Shown: one piece after another, positions 1-11,717 of the stretch | Layout of the letters: every line of letters begins with the position of its first letter | How positions within the stretch are numbered: the first letter of the stretch is position 1 | Origin: Tetrastigma voinierianum | Lineage: Eukaryota; Streptophyta; Magnoliopsida; Vitales; Vitaceae | NCBI GenBank assembly: GCA_016808115.1 | Contig: JAEQBH010000727.1 | Span: 186,001-250,000, forward strand | Direction: 5' to 3' | DNA length: 64,000 bases | Made by a program: the position numbers and the translations under genes | The notes under the pieces: generated by a model | The model's database searches: none | Told to the model about the DNA's origin: nothing | The model's input: the letters and a program-made list of their open reading frames with translations, nothing else

Positions 1-99
1 ATTATTTAAGAGACTAGGAACTAGATATGAAACATATATGGAGATAGCTTTGTCACAGGAAGTGTTGTTTTTGTGACTCGAATTTGGTTTTGGGTTTAT

Positions 100-400
100 G
101 CCCGACCCGAAGAACCACGGTGTGATTTTTGTGAAAAAGAAAAAGTTGAAAAAAAAAATTAGGGATCTGTTGTGGTAGCAAAGGGGTTGGGGCAAGCCCT
201 CGCAGTATGAACCTTTCTGCTCAGGTATTTTTGTTATATAAATACATTAGGCTTTATTCCCTATAAGCAGCACTTTGTAATCCCTCTCGGATTCATAGTG
301 AAACCATCTTTTTTTTACTGTGGTTTTTCCCTAAGGGTTTCCACGTAAATATGATATTTTTCTTTATTTTCGTATTTTTTTATTATGTCATTGATCATAA
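100..400 (+). repeat. LTR-like repeat fragment
   Basis: This block reads like the promoter-to-U5 half of a copia LTR. A TATA-like stretch near 235-245 is followed by a 'gtaatccctctcggattcatagtgaaa' type tail and T-rich 'gtggtttttccctaagggtttccacg' sequence typical of polyadenylation/U5 regions. A related segment occurs in reverse orientation near 7,400-7,760 and 29,000-29,420. No partner LTR in the same orientation was found, so it is either a solo LTR or the edge of an element lying left of the window. The call rests on sequence style and the inverted relatives only. Confidence 0.4.
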
Positions 401-465
401 TAAGAATATCTTCGTATGAGATGAGCCATTAAATTAAAAAAGAAGTTGTTAGCTCGGGTATGGTC

Positions 466-918
466 TGTTAGTTTTTCCTTTTATGCGGGCTTTATTATTC
501 AGCAAACTGGATTAAGTTTGGTCTAATCGCGAGACATAGGCTTTTAATGTTATACGGGTCAAGTAGTAAGCCGAGTACGGCCCGCCTGCGGATGAGGGCC
601 TGTGGTCGTAACTCAATATAAATAGAAGGCCTAAGTCCCTCCTAAACCCTGTAAGTGATAATGCATACCTCGTTATTACGTAATTTCGAAATTTTTTTTC
701 AGATCCGTGAGAGGCATTCTCGCTGCCGATTCAAGAAGGGTCAATTGGGAGTAAGATCTGAGGTCGCTTTCTGGTGTTCTTCATCAATTCCTCAAGATCA
801 AGAAGACATTCCAACCATGGATTCCAAACTGTACAGTGATAATTTGGCGCTTTTTCTCCATTTCAAAACTCATGCTTTTGCTCTAACATGGTTATCTGTA
901 ATGTTAATCAGATCATCA
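466..918 (+). repeat. Copia-A 5' LTR
   Basis: Begins TGTTAG and ends near a CA at 917-918. It aligns along its whole length with 6728-7188, with many small indels. It contains a TATA box (617-625) followed by the leader 'ctaagtccctcctaaaccct', which is also present in the right LTR. Confidence 0.9.
617..625 (+). promoter_or_regulatory. TATA box of Copia-A 5' LTR
   Basis: TATAAATAG lies about two thirds of the way from the U3 start to the conserved leader block. The equivalent site in the right LTR is TATAAATGG at 6891-6899. Its position in both LTRs supports a core-promoter role for element transcription. Confidence 0.6.
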
Positions 919-919
919 A

Positions 920-931
920 TGTATCGTGAGC
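920..931 (+). other. Copia-A primer-binding site (degenerate)
   Basis: The bases immediately after the 5' LTR read TGTATCGTGAGC, close to TGGTATCAGAGC, the site complementary to initiator methionine tRNA used by most plant copia elements. The deviations are one missing G and one or two substitutions. Confidence 0.65.
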
Positions 932-1059
932 TAACCATAGATTAATTCAAAGATATGGAACGAGAAAAATTTCAGTTTTACGAAAAACGCATTCGTCCAG
1001 CTCAGAAGCTTTTCGACAAATCCAAAATTAAAATATTTTTGCAGGTTTAACCACACCAT

Positions 1060-1510
1060 TAGACGATCACATTCGCGGCGGTCTGCCGCCGGTGTGAGGT
1101 GGGATCTGACGCCCGACGCGCCAGTTACGCCACGCCGTTGAAGACGACGGCTGCTGAAGGACATGCGCCAGACCGCCTAACGGTCACGATGATAGCCGCG
1201 GCGAATCCACCTACCAACCGGATCTGCCCGAATCTCATCGACCCGGTCGCTTAGTGGACGCCGACGCGGGCCAGCCGACGCGGTCGCCGACGTGGGCTTG
1301 ACGTGGTGATGATCGCGGGTCATGACGCCAGCGATGACGCCATCTCTGACCTGTCTTCGATCCGACCTCGCCGGATTCGACCGACTCGATATCGACCAAT
1401 CTCGAATCCATTCACCGACCGGCCACGCCGACCGGCCACAACAAACCCAAATAGCTGCGACGCTGCCATCGCTGGCTCACACACAATAACCTTCCGTGGC
1501 GCAGGGCAGG
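1060..1510 (+). other. GC-rich leader of Copia-A
   Basis: This segment is strikingly GC-rich and CpG-rich (many 'cgccg', 'cgacg' runs) compared with the AT-rich interior around it. It lies between the PBS and gag. Copia-B has a comparable GC-rich block in the same relative place (about 18,710-18,930), so it is probably a normal leader feature of this copia group rather than a foreign insert. No protein domain was recognised. Confidence 0.5.
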
Positions 1511-2389
1511 TGAGGTATTTCCGGGAAAATTTGGTATCCGCAAACTCGCATTGAAATTCTCACAATGTGGTATATGGGATTTGCATACACTAAGCTTTTT
1601 ACGCATATGAAAATGCGTGATAACCCTGTGTACGCCTAGAAATTAGGTATTTACTTATTTATATTTATGGTTTAGGAAATACATATAGTAGCTAAATATG
1701 TATATCACGAATAAAGTACGTAGAGTCTATATTTGTCGACTATTGATGAATGATCGAACAGTATAATTGTATTGTGATATATATGTAATGTGATATGCAG
1801 TTAGATATCCTTGGTATGAGAGATTTTCAAGGATTCAATTGAGTTGTGGACCGCCAAAGTGGCACACTTGATCGGTTCGAGAAATATCGCCTCATATCAG
1901 GTGGATGTCTCTCGTTCTATTACATATCATACTCAAAGGAGGTGGTCCCGTGTTAGTTCATACATGGAGTGGATACGATTGCATAAGCCAGGAATGACTG
2001 ATCTTAGTGGTTCATACCCAAAGGTGGTGATTTCCACGGCGATTGTGAATATGTTCTCATGGTCACATGTGGAGAGTGTACAACGCATGTCATATTTTTC
2101 TGCCCAAAGGTGATTATGTGATGATGATGTATGTAATTTCTATGAGTATTCACATGATGCTGATTGTATTGTTTTGTTTTATTTTTCTACCAATTTTTCA
2201 TGGAGCGGTAATTCCATTTCAATCGAGATCCCACTGGATTGAATTTCAAGAAATGGAGAGGATTTTCAATTTGAATGGAGTCATGATGTTCACACGGGCG
2301 CTACAATGGATGTTTCGCGTATATCACAACCTCTAGTAATCGACCTGAGGAAACGACTATGTCGCTCGAGAGATAAATAGGATTTGCTT

Positions 2390-2960
2390 TCGGTTGACAA
2401 TGAAGAAATCCATACAAGAACACTTGAAAAGTGGTTTGCCAAGACTCCAGATCGGCTAAGGAAACGATGGCAGCCATGTGAGGCTAGAAATCGAGTTTCA
2501 TCCAATGCTGAGGTTGGAACACTTTCAAAAGCTCTTCAACATGAAGTATGATGGTACAGCTGGGGTTAGAGATTATGTCCTGAGGATGGTGGACCTAAAG
2601 GCAAAACTCCAAGCTCTTAATGTTACCATTCCCTTTGACGCTGTATCAGGCATCATTCGAACACCCTTCCACCCGATTGGGATTATAAAGACAACTACAA
2701 TTCCCAAGATGAGACTTCGTCAAATGACTTGATAGCAAGGGTGGTAGCAGAGGAAGAGAAACTTAAGAAGGATAAAGAGCATATGGCCTTATATGCTGCA
2801 AGTCCCCATAAGAGGAAGAATAAGAAGTTCAAAAGTCGAACTCATAAAGGTGTCATGAACTACTCTGCATTAATCAATAAATATAGGGTCCAAAGAAGAC
2901 ATTCTTGAAAAAGGACGGTGATCGTCTGCAAGAAGAAAGGTCACATTAAGAAGGACGGCA
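2390..2960 (+). pseudogene. Copia-A gag remnant
   Basis: A stretch near 2545-2640 encodes 'KYDGTAGVRDYVLRMVDLK' followed by 'AKLQALNVTIP', the signature of the copia gag polyprotein domain (UBN2/Retrotran_gag_2). A downstream frame gives 'AEEEKLKKDKEH' and then a basic stretch that would lead to the zinc knuckle. The protein would form virus-like particles around element RNA in the cytoplasm. The frame is broken repeatedly and the N-terminus is hard to place: 1,520-2,390 shows no recognisable gag. The knuckle CCHC pattern is not visible. Confidence 0.7.
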
Positions 2961-3369
2961 AAATTTAAAGCTTGGATGTCCAAGCTGGGCTGCAGTGTAA
3001 TGATTCTTAATACTTGTTTGTGAATCCAACCTATCCGGGCACCATCCATTTCGTATTGATAAATGGGAGCAACTAATCATGTTGCATTTACCATACAGGA
3101 TTCATAAACTGAGGAAGCCAAACAAGGAGAATCAAAGCTCACCGTGGAAATGCTGAAACCCAGAAGGTCAAGTCATCTGTGGGAGATGTAATCTAGTTTT
3201 AGATTCTCGGTTTTGGGTTGATGTTGAAAGACACATTTTATGTACTCTTCTTTAGAAGGAATTTAGTTTCGCATCGCGTTCGGATTCATATGATTATTCT
3301 TTGAAATTGCATAAATATTATTTCAATATTTTTAATTCAAATGTTGGGTAATCACATATGTCCAACGGA

Positions 3370-4680
3370 TTACGCGTATTGCTTATCTCCGAAGGACATA
3401 TACGTAGCTTATACTATCAAAAGGCTAAGTTTTAAGAGACCACTACTCAAGGATGAGTCTTATGCATTACAGACAACGACTCGCTATACCCTAAGGATAG
3501 AGTAGAAAGGCTAGTAAAGATTCAATATCCCGCCCTCGCTTCTTAAAAATGACTTAGAGATATGCGTGACTGTTAAAATGACTAAGATAAGAAAGAAAAC
3601 CTGCAAATCCGTAGTTCCGACTGTTGTGGGTCATTCACACCGATATAAGTGGACCTTATGTGGCAACCTTTGTGTAGAAATTTTTATTTCATCATACTAT
3701 TGATGCATCTTGCCTCGATATGGTTATTTGTACTTGATTAAAGAAAAGTCCGAGTCTCTGACAAGTTCAAGATTTTCTAACAAGCTCCAGAAACAACGGA
3801 AGCTCATAAAGGTCAGTAGATCTGACCGAGGTGGAGAGTATTATGGCAAGCATGGCGAATGTGATGTACCTTAAGGCCATTCACAAATGGTTTCAGAGGA
3901 CTCGATAAGTACAGCCACTATGCCCGGGAGTCCCGAGCAAATGGTATAGCCGAAAGGCAATCGTACCTTATGGAAATGGTAAGGAAAGTATGATGGTTAG
4001 GACAACGAACCGCTTTCTATGGGGTGAGTTTTGAAAATGCTTTGTACATTTTGAATCTGTACTAATACGAAAGTCGCTCCATTGACTCCTTTGAGTTATG
4101 GATCGGGCGAAAGCCCAAATTAAACCATCTAGTGTTCGGGATGTCCTGTAAGTAAAGTTATAGTAATCCAACATTAAGTAAGCTGGACTTTTAACCACTG
4201 ATGTTATTTGAAATTCACCAACATTCGAAGGATATTTGCCTCTATAATCCAATGGAGGCACAAGAATTGTGGAATCACAGACAGCTAAGTTTTTGGAGTT
4301 TGATGTGGCCGAAGAGAGCAAATGGTCGCGCACTATTGATAAGATAAGATCACATGAAGTAATGGTATCTATATCTCCTCCCATACGCATAATCAGGAAA
4401 CCCCACACACCATATATCAACCCGGGTGGAGACTTCTGGGATCCCGTTGTTGAGACAACTCCTAATGAAGTACATCAAGGGTCTCAAAGCAGGATGTGGC
4501 TATTACTACCCAAAGAAGGGAGATCCACTGGGTGGGAGCAGACGATCACCATATACCACCTGATTACTGGGCCCAGAGTAGGAGAGCAAGACTACGCATT
4601 CGCCTGTGATCGATCCAATAACTTATGCGAAGTCGTTGGTCTCCTACCGAACTGTGGTCGATGCAATGAAAGATGAAATT
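3370..4680 (+). pseudogene. Copia-A integrase remnant (pol, part 1)
   Basis: Different frames give the copia integrase core: 'RYGYLYLIKEKSES' near 3,715, 'RSDRGGEYYGKHGE' near 3,815-3,860 (second catalytic Asp region) and 'MPGSPEQ' with 'AERQ' near 3,920-3,960 (around the catalytic Glu). The C-terminal conserved tail 'RIVESQTAKFLEFDVAEES' follows at about 4,262-4,320. The enzyme joins element cDNA to host DNA. At least six frame changes are needed to read through the region. A short reading frame (4,269-4,676) covers only the post-core tail. Confidence 0.8.
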
Positions 4681-4779
4681 CAATCTACGAGTATAATGGA
4701 GTCCGGGAACTACTAATTAATTAAGGTCAGAATCTAATAATAGAATGGTGTATAAGACTAAAAGGGACCCTAAAGAAAA

Positions 4780-6010
4780 GATTGAGAAGTTTAAAGCCGA
4801 CCGTAGCCAGTTGCTTCACTGTGAGAGTAAGGAGCAGACTATGAAGCACCTTTCCTGCCTCTTCTAAAGATTCTTTCGTGAGTGATCATGGCATTAGTTG
4901 CCTTATTTCGATATGGATAATTACACCGCATGGATACGTTAAACTGCTTTTCTCAATGGAGACCTTAATGAAGAAGTCTATATGATGCAACCCGAAGGTT
5001 TTGTGGCAAATGATTCAACTGAAAAAGTCTATTTATGGTCTCAAGCAAGCTTCTAGACAATGGTACTTGAAGTTTCATAGTGTTGTTACTTCATATGGTT
5101 TTGTTGAGAACAAAGTAGATCAATGTATGATATCATAAGGCTCGCGTGGGAGGAAATTCATTTTCCTAATACTCTATGTGGATGATATCCGCTTGGTAAA
5201 GCAAGTGACCTTGGTTTAATGCATGAGATAGCGATGTTGTCAAATAACTGAGCATAAGTGACCTCACAGGCGTTTTGGCCCGGCATTGAGATTCATAGGA
5301 ATCGCTCTTGCGTACTATCGGGTTTATCTCGTGAGGGCATATGTCGATCGAATTTTTAGAAAGATCCAACATGCACAATGTAAGCCGTGAATTGCCCCCG
5401 GGCTCCCAGAAGGTGATAAGTCGAAGCCCATCACAATGTCCTCATCTCAGATATAGAGAAAGCCTAAAATGAAGAATGTACCTTATGCTAGTGCACTTGG
5501 GAGTATTATGTATGCTCAAGTACTTATCAGGCCTCGGGAGACACAGTTTTCGCGAACAAGACTTCTAGGGCGATATCAAACCTGTGACATGATCATTGGG
5601 TTGTCGCCAAGAAGGTTGGTGAGGTACTTAAAGAGGACAAAAGACTATATGGATTTACAAACATGTTCAGACCTACATTTAGTCAAGTATTCGTATCTCG
5701 ACCATTGGCCGTCAGATGAAAAGCGTCAACAACCGGTTATATCTTTGGTTGGCCAGGAGGCGTGATCATGAAAAGTGAGAAACAAATCATCACATCCTCT
5801 ACCATGCAAGCGGAGTTTGTAGCATGCTTTTCAGCAACTACTCAGGCAATTTGGCTCCGAAACCTCATTAAGGAGTTAACCGTGTTTGATTTTGTGGATA
5901 GGCCCATACAAAGAGATTGGGTGACAACTCGCAAAGGTTGTTTATTAAACAACAATGTGAGGTCCTAAGGGTCTAAGCACATGGAGGCCGGGCACTTGAC
6001 TATAAAGGAA
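4780..6010 (+). pseudogene. Copia-A reverse transcriptase-RNase H remnant
   Basis: RT blocks appear in order: 'AFLNGDLNEEVYMMQPEGF' (about 4,945-5,005), 'YGLKQASRQWYLKFH' (5,035-5,075) and the catalytic-site block 'LYVDDI' (about 5,170-5,190). RNase H follows with 'YASALGSIMYAQ' (5,483) through 'MQAEFVACFSATTQAIWLRN' (about 5,800-5,865). The YVDD catalytic aspartates are present but the frame is interrupted several times, so no active polymerase can be made from this copy as read. Confidence 0.85.
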
Positions 6011-6715
6011 AAAGTTCTAAACCGGTGACATTGAAGCGGAGCACATATCAACATGATATGTCGCGACCATAATCCAGCGCCTTCGCCCTCGTGGTATCTG
6101 ACGATACGCCACACACGGGCTAGGAGTATCACGGATACCGTGAATTGCTGGAGCTATTAAGTTTTATGTTGCTCTTATAGAAGGTTGAATTCAATTTCAT
6201 TACATTTTTGTATTAATTGAATTTATCAACTCTTTATCCAATAAGGTATTTAGAATGTAGGTTTATCGAGTCAGCACATATAATTGTTGAAATCTCAAGG
6301 CATCAGGTAAACCTTGAATACAGCTATGGGGTTATTTCTGCATTACTCTAACAAAGATGTTTTGTTACACATAAAGCAAAGTTGCCTATTAAGGTAACAC
6401 ATACAGGTTCATTGGAACCATGATGGATATTCTCCGGTGACACTAGGTTTGTGGACACTTAAGTGAGAGAGAATTGACTAACAAAATGGATAACACATGA
6501 AGTATCACTCATTATGAGGTATTGTCCATTTAAACACACTACCATATTGAATCCATATCAAGAAAGTTAGCACTGTGACCATGGAAGGGCTTGCGTGAGT
6601 ACATGCACTACCGCCATGATTCGTTGTTCGAGACTTTATGGGATCTGATTGACTATTAAGATTAACCCTACCAATATGGTAAGTAGCGCATTACGCTTGT
6701 TTCACTAATATCGCC

Positions 6716-6727
6716 CAAGTGGGAGAA
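6716..6727 (+). other. Copia-A polypurine tract
   Basis: The run 'caagtgggagaa' abuts the TG that starts the 3' LTR. This is the usual copia plus-strand priming tract, directly upstream of the right LTR. Confidence 0.75.
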
Positions 6728-7188
6728 TGTTAGTTTTTCCTTTTATGTGGGCTTTATTAATTAAAGCAAACTGGATTAAGTTTGGTCTAATTAAGTGAGA
6801 TTATTGGGCTTCTTAATAAAACATATACGGGTTGGGTGTAAATGTAGTACGGCCTCACTCGTGACGCAGAGGGCCCGTGGTCTAACTCAATATAAATGGT
6901 TGGGGCCTAAGTCCCTCCCAAACCCTATGATGGCGACACTCACATACAGAATTTCTCGAGAAATTTTTTTCTCGAGATCCGAGAGGCATTCTCATTGCCG
7001 CATTCATTAGCAATAATCGAGACGATCTCGAGGTCATGCTCTTCATGTTCTTCATCAATTCCGCATCAAGAAGATATTCCAAATCCATGGATTCCAAATC
7101 AGTACAGTATGTAATTTGCGCTTCTCCATTAAAATCATGCTTTGTGTTCTAACATGGTTATCTAGAATTGTTTAAATCGTATCCAACA
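6728..7188 (+). repeat. Copia-A 3' LTR
   Basis: Starts TGTTAG directly after the purine tract and ends CA just before the TGGTC target duplication. It matches 466-918 with several short insertions and deletions. Confidence 0.9.
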
Positions 7189-7790
7189 TGGTCTTCCCTA
7201 AATTTCATGAACTCTTTAAAAGCTTTTAATTTTGGGAAGAGGAGTCTTCGTATTATTTACTACCATCATAGGTAATTCACATAAATCTGGCTTGGGCATC
7301 ATTATAGTCCCTTAATGATGAACCACTTTCAGCATCCCTAAATTAGTATGAGATGGGTAGTGAGCTAATTTCACTTTTTTAGTTATACTATTGGAATAAA
7401 CTCGATAAATTAAGCTATTCTATTAAAATTTCATAACAATTTTTTATCTATGTTCTCTAGAACTTTCATAAAATATTTTATAAAATCAAGAAAATAATAA
7501 TAGGTAACAAGAAAACTAAAAAGAAAAAAAAAATGAAAAACACATAAAATTTACCGTAGAAAACCCCGGATAGGAAAACCATGGTAAAGAAAAATCCACT
7601 ATTCGAAAACCGGCAGCAAACCGGGATTATAATCACGAAACCCTAAAAAATGTAATATATTTATATGCTACCACAACAAACTCTAAAAAATCCATAATTT
7701 GCACCATGAAATTTTCGTATAGAGTAAAAAAATTCGAATTACCTAATTTTTAACATTATATATGTTTAATCTCAATGTAAGCCTATGAAC
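7189..7790 (-). repeat. Dispersed flank repeat containing an inverted LTR-like block
   Basis: This region matches 28,797-29,420 nearly collinearly, starting with 'ggtcttccctaaatttcat'; a shorter third copy of its first 100 bp sits at 27,035-27,175. Read on the minus strand, the second half (7,400-7,760) has 'agcatataaatatattaca' and a 'gttttcctatccggggtttt' tail, like a copia LTR promoter/U5. It is the target into which Copia-A inserted. It carries no coding sequence that I recognise. Confidence 0.6.
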
Positions 7791-7867
7791 TAATTTAGCT
7801 TTGACAAACGTAGGATAACGTCCCGAGGGAAAGGGTCAGGGCCTGGAAGATCACCGGGTTTCGACGC

Positions 7868-8280
7868 TTCAAGTCTTCATAGTCAAGTCCTGTGAAAGAG
7901 AAACAGAAATTAAAAGCATAAAACAAAGGAAGGAGGGCCTCACCATGCCTTGTCCTCTTTGACTTATAACCCAAACCGTGTGGGCTGGTAGCTGAAGATA
8001 CCTCCTTCTGTCGTCAAGTCTTCAAAGTCAAATCCTTGTGAAAGAGAAAGAAATTAAAACAAAGGAAGCAGGGCCCTACCGACATGGAATGGAATTCTTT
8101 ACTTTGAAAGAGACTAGAAATGTCCTCTTACAAGCTGTTCTTTCACAATCACTTAATTTTAAGTTCTTATTTCTAATTCTTCTGTTACAAGTTATCAATT
8201 TAAAAATTATTTTACATAGGTCATGAAAAATTAGATTTAGATGGTTTGAGTTTGTTGGTGTCATTATTAGCACAAGGCTT
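7868..8280 (+). repeat. Repeat block with local tandem duplication
   Basis: A segment beginning 'caagtcttcatagtcaagtc' (7,868) recurs at about 8,014 with a spacing near 146 bp; the second copy continues to about 8,280. Related single copies lie at 29,505-29,770 and, more diverged, 46,640-46,790. In the 29.5-kb copy it includes a 46-codon ORF; here that ORF is frameshifted by one missing T shortly after its ATG. No function is recognised. Confidence 0.6.
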
Positions 8281-9330
8281 TATAAAAATAAAATTCTAGA
8301 GTGACTCACCCGTTGATGTAGTGAATGTCACAACGAATCATTTCTGTCCAGACTCATGTATGTCTTCTACTGACAAAATAAGGAAAGATGAATCTTACCT
8401 TAGCTAGACATCATCTGTGTTGGAAAGACTATCAAATTAGGCAAGAGATTCGGAAGATCTGGTATTGTTTTATACGTATTGAGGAATGAAGGATAAAAAG
8501 AAACATTGTGATCATTCCGGATTATGAAAATATCAGTTGAAGGAAATCTCACCTATAGGAGCCCAGTTGGAAAGGAAAAATATTATGTCCCATGTAAAAG
8601 GAAGGAACTCAATCAGTAAAGGCAAACATATAATACTGCTTCGGAAGTTTTTGAATTTGGCCAATGTGAAAAGATCCCATCTTCATGTTTAAATAGGAGA
8701 AGAAGAAGCCTTTGTAGATTATCGATTAATCAAATAAAAGGAGGTCTTTTGGAGGAAATAGACTGAGAAAGAACAACTACAGTACGCTTCGAAACCTCGA
8801 TGTGAGCAAGACGCCACTCCACTGACAAGACAGGATCCAGAACCCATATGCGTATGAGAAAATAAGAGGAGCTTATTTCAATGTTTCTCTATGGGATAGT
8901 TGGGAGAAGACGACTATGAGAAAGGGGGAGCCTTGGCTCACTTAAGTCCAACTTGTAACCTGATTTATAAATAGTGAAACACCTTACATATGGGCTCAAC
9001 CCTGCCGACGTAGGCAATTGTCGAACCGCGTAATCAATCCCTATCTTCCTCCGTGTGTGTGTGTGTGGATAACCTTTCATCTATCCTTCTATCTTACTAC
9101 TTTGCACACTACTCAAATCATCACATTGCACATCATAAAGACTGCTCAATCAGGATAGTGCCCCTTACCTGCTGGATGCAAAACATTTCACGGAGCACAG
9201 CCGGCAACACACATCACTAATTACCAATCTTGCACGTAACGGTCACTCTAGCACTGAAAGTGGATCTCAAGATTGTTTTTGACTGTTTGTTTCTAGGTGC
9301 CGATGGACTCTTGAGCAGGGCTCATTAAGC
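8281..9330 (+). other. Gene-poor stretch, probable leader of a copia relic
   Basis: No coding region is recognised. From about 8,930 onward the sequence has a short 'ataaatag' motif followed by CT-rich leader sequence including a (GT)n run at 9,053-9,066, and it leads directly into a copia gag relic at about 9,340. It may therefore be the LTR/leader of that relic, but no second LTR or TSD was found. Confidence 0.35.
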
Positions 9331-9339
9331 CCGCCCTCC

Positions 9340-9815
9340 TTTGTATTAATGGAAACAACTATGGTTATTGGAAAGTCTACATGCGCATTCGTCAAGTCAG
9401 ATGGACAACCCTACTCTAAAGCGCCTTGATCGCAGGACCTCCCACCAAGGAAGACGAAGTCGTTTGGAGGTGCCCAAGTTGATCAAGCAATGAAGACAAG
9501 TAGTCGTCAAACAATTGGAAGGCTCTCAATTCCATTTTCAATGGTGTTAGTCCCACACAATTGAAAGGCATATTTGCCACTGAGTAAGCCAAAGATACAT
9601 GAGACATACTTCAAATTGAGTTCGAAGGTACTGTTGTTGTGCGGAAATCAAGAATAGAATTGCTCATATCTAAGTTTGAGAATCTTCGAATGGAAGAAAA
9701 TGAGACAATCGGGTAGTATCATGCGAGGGTAAATGATATTTATAATGAGTCATTCATTCTATGAGAGAAAATTCTTGAAGAAAAGCTCATACAAAAGGTG
9801 CTAAGAAGGGACCTA
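9340..9815 (+). pseudogene. Isolated copia gag fragment
   Basis: Frames spell 'NGNNYGYWKVYMRIR' (about 9,346-9,390), then 'FNGVSPTQLKGIFATE', 'IELLISKFENLRMEENETI' and 'HARVNDIYNESF', ending 'EEKLIQKVLR' near 9,800. This is the copia gag (UBN2) domain. The first part has internal stops and frame changes. Similarity ends at about 9,815, where a segment similar to 7,930-7,990 begins, so the rest of the element is absent. Confidence 0.8.
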
Positions 9816-11519
9816 CTATGCCTTGTCTTCATTGAATTATAAACCTAAAACCAGCTGCAAGTGGGGGTGATTTGTGAAGATAATTTCCTTTGATTTTAAG
9901 GAGGACCAATGTACATCAATGGTGGACCGTCCATTATTGAATTTAATTATCTTAGGCCTCTTATTCACCCATTTCAAAAGAGATAGGCACAATAATGCCA
10001 TGAAGGTGGACTTGACTCTTGAACCAAATTGTAAGTTTCATTTTAGATTACGATGCATCGTACCCAAGATCATTTTTGCATAATCGAATTTCAATTACAT
10101 CATTAAAGACAAACTGAAAGAGATTTTTCACAACTTAAATAACACTTACTTCTTAAAAAGAGATTCACAGAGGTTTAAGGGTTGGTACTTGTGGTATACT
10201 TCATAGGAATAGTCCAAGGAACGAACGCCGCCTTTTTCCAGAGAGACATCTATTTATTTCCTTTTTTTGATATGTTAAAAAAATGTCTCTCAAGAAGCAC
10301 ATCACATATTAAAAGGAATCGATTCCTTTTGTTGCACAAATACAAAAGATTTATTTTAACACGACGCTCAACTTTCTCACGCTCCCATTATATTTAATTA
10401 AGAGGAGTCGCCACACATCATGTGTGCCCCTGGTACCCCACAAATAACCAACATCTCCTACTCACCCATGATAGGACTGACTATCATCTCAATTCATTAT
10501 GGGCTCATACTTGTTAAATAAGTCGTAATTATATACTTAGAGTTATACATTTACTATATATATATGTTAGAGTATATAGTTTCTTAATAAAAATGATCTT
10601 TTAAGTATAAGCTTAAGATGTTGTATCCTAGATCTATTTGTCACATCTTTTCACATTAGGATCCTAATAGAAAATCAGATCTACGATTATGTTCTTCTAC
10701 ATAGAAAACATAGTTGCCTAATTCATGAATACATTACGATGTGACTATCTATTTGTAAATATGATCTTCCTCTTTCTCGATTCACATAATTCCCAACCGG
10801 TCGACCGTTTCATTGACCAATTTCAAAGAGATGTTATTGAATCCAAATAGTTGAGATATGCATCTCAGCCAGTTGGTAACCGGTAAACCCTAACCAATCA
10901 ATCGATGACCTGGCCAATTCTGGTTTCAACGTACGGACCACAATCGAGTGATCTGATTGAGGCTTTCGCTTTTAGCCTATGACCCTATAAATGCTCGCCA
11001 AACACTTCAGCAGCTTATTTAAAATAATTTCAAACCAGTTTCATTGTGCTAATATTTTCAGATTATAAAACATAAGGTTTTATGCTTGAACTCGAAGTTT
11101 TCAAAGGATATGCAATTTTTTGATTTAAAAACTGAGTTGTGAGTGATACATGATAAATGATAACATCCGGTATACTAATAAAGCATCACCGGCAAGGATT
11201 CCTAAGTTGCAAAGTCTTCATAGTATGGTTGAACTAGAACTCGGGTTTTTTTACTCGAACTTGATTTGATTCAAATCTGATGACCATAACAGCCCTGACC
11301 ATAATCTCCCACATCCGTCACTCATCTCAAATAAACAATTGTTAACTAATTACCTTGGTTTGTTTTCAATAAAACCTCAATTAGAGGTACCCTTAAGCCA
11401 ATATATATATTTATTTATTTATTTATAAGCACCCACATTCCCTTTCAGTTTTCAATTTTCCCTCATCCACTTAAAAAATCTCATGGTCTGCTTATCACTA
11501 GACTTCTAAATCCTTCAAG
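9816..11519. other. Intergenic, no gene recognised
   Basis: About 1.7 kb of AT-rich sequence. The first 50 bp resemble 7,930-7,990, and 'gcaagtgggggtg' at about 9,857 looks like a copia polypurine tract, hinting that an internally deleted element may end here. No matching LTR was seen. Short ORFs in this stretch have no recognisable motifs. Confidence 0.5.
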
Positions 11520-11717
11520 ATGGCATTACAAACAACCAACGCCTCAACTCGACACCATACCATATTCATTCATCTAATTCACCATCAAAATGTTTCACAT
11601 AAATTCTTTCTCTTCAGTCCATTATCAACTTCGCACTCCTCAATTTTGAATCTGGGGTCTTTCTATTTACTCTCTTCACACTCGAACCTCCTCCATGTCA
11701 TTTCCTCGATAATCTGA
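11520..11717 (+). other. Short ORF with transit-peptide-like composition (weak)
   Basis: A 65-codon ORF starts at an ATG about 90-120 bp downstream of a TATA-like AT run (11,400-11,430). It is rich in Ser, His, Thr and Leu and poor in acidic residues, which would fit an organelle-targeting N-terminus, but nothing recognisable follows its stop. It could be a decayed first exon or chance. No homology is claimed. Confidence 0.15.

Larger units (their letters stand above)
466..7188 (+). mobile_element. Copia-A: full-structure Ty1/copia retrotransposon
   Basis: Two LTRs of about 453 and 461 bp bound an interior carrying gag, integrase, reverse transcriptase and RNase H remnants in copia order (integrase before RT). 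The element is flanked by a perfect 5-bp direct repeat TGGTC (461-465 and 7189-7193), starts TGTTAG and ends CA. A degenerate initiator-Met tRNA primer site follows the left LTR and a purine tract precedes the right one. It interrupts an older repeat: the sequence resuming at 7189 continues a motif that is uninterrupted at 28,797. The LTRs differ at many positions including indels, and no domain has an open frame, so it is not autonomous as read. Confidence 0.92.

Noticed and set aside
1060..1510. Horizontally acquired GC-rich insert in Copia-A
   Set aside because: Copia-B has a similar GC-rich leader in the same relative position, so it looks like a family feature.
3968..4420. 150-codon minus-strand ORF
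   Set aside because: It is the antisense shadow of the Copia-A integrase region; the plus strand carries the recognisable motifs.
11520..11717. 65-codon ORF as a plastid protein gene
   Set aside because: Composition is suggestive but no mature domain or splice continuation follows; kept only as a low-confidence note.
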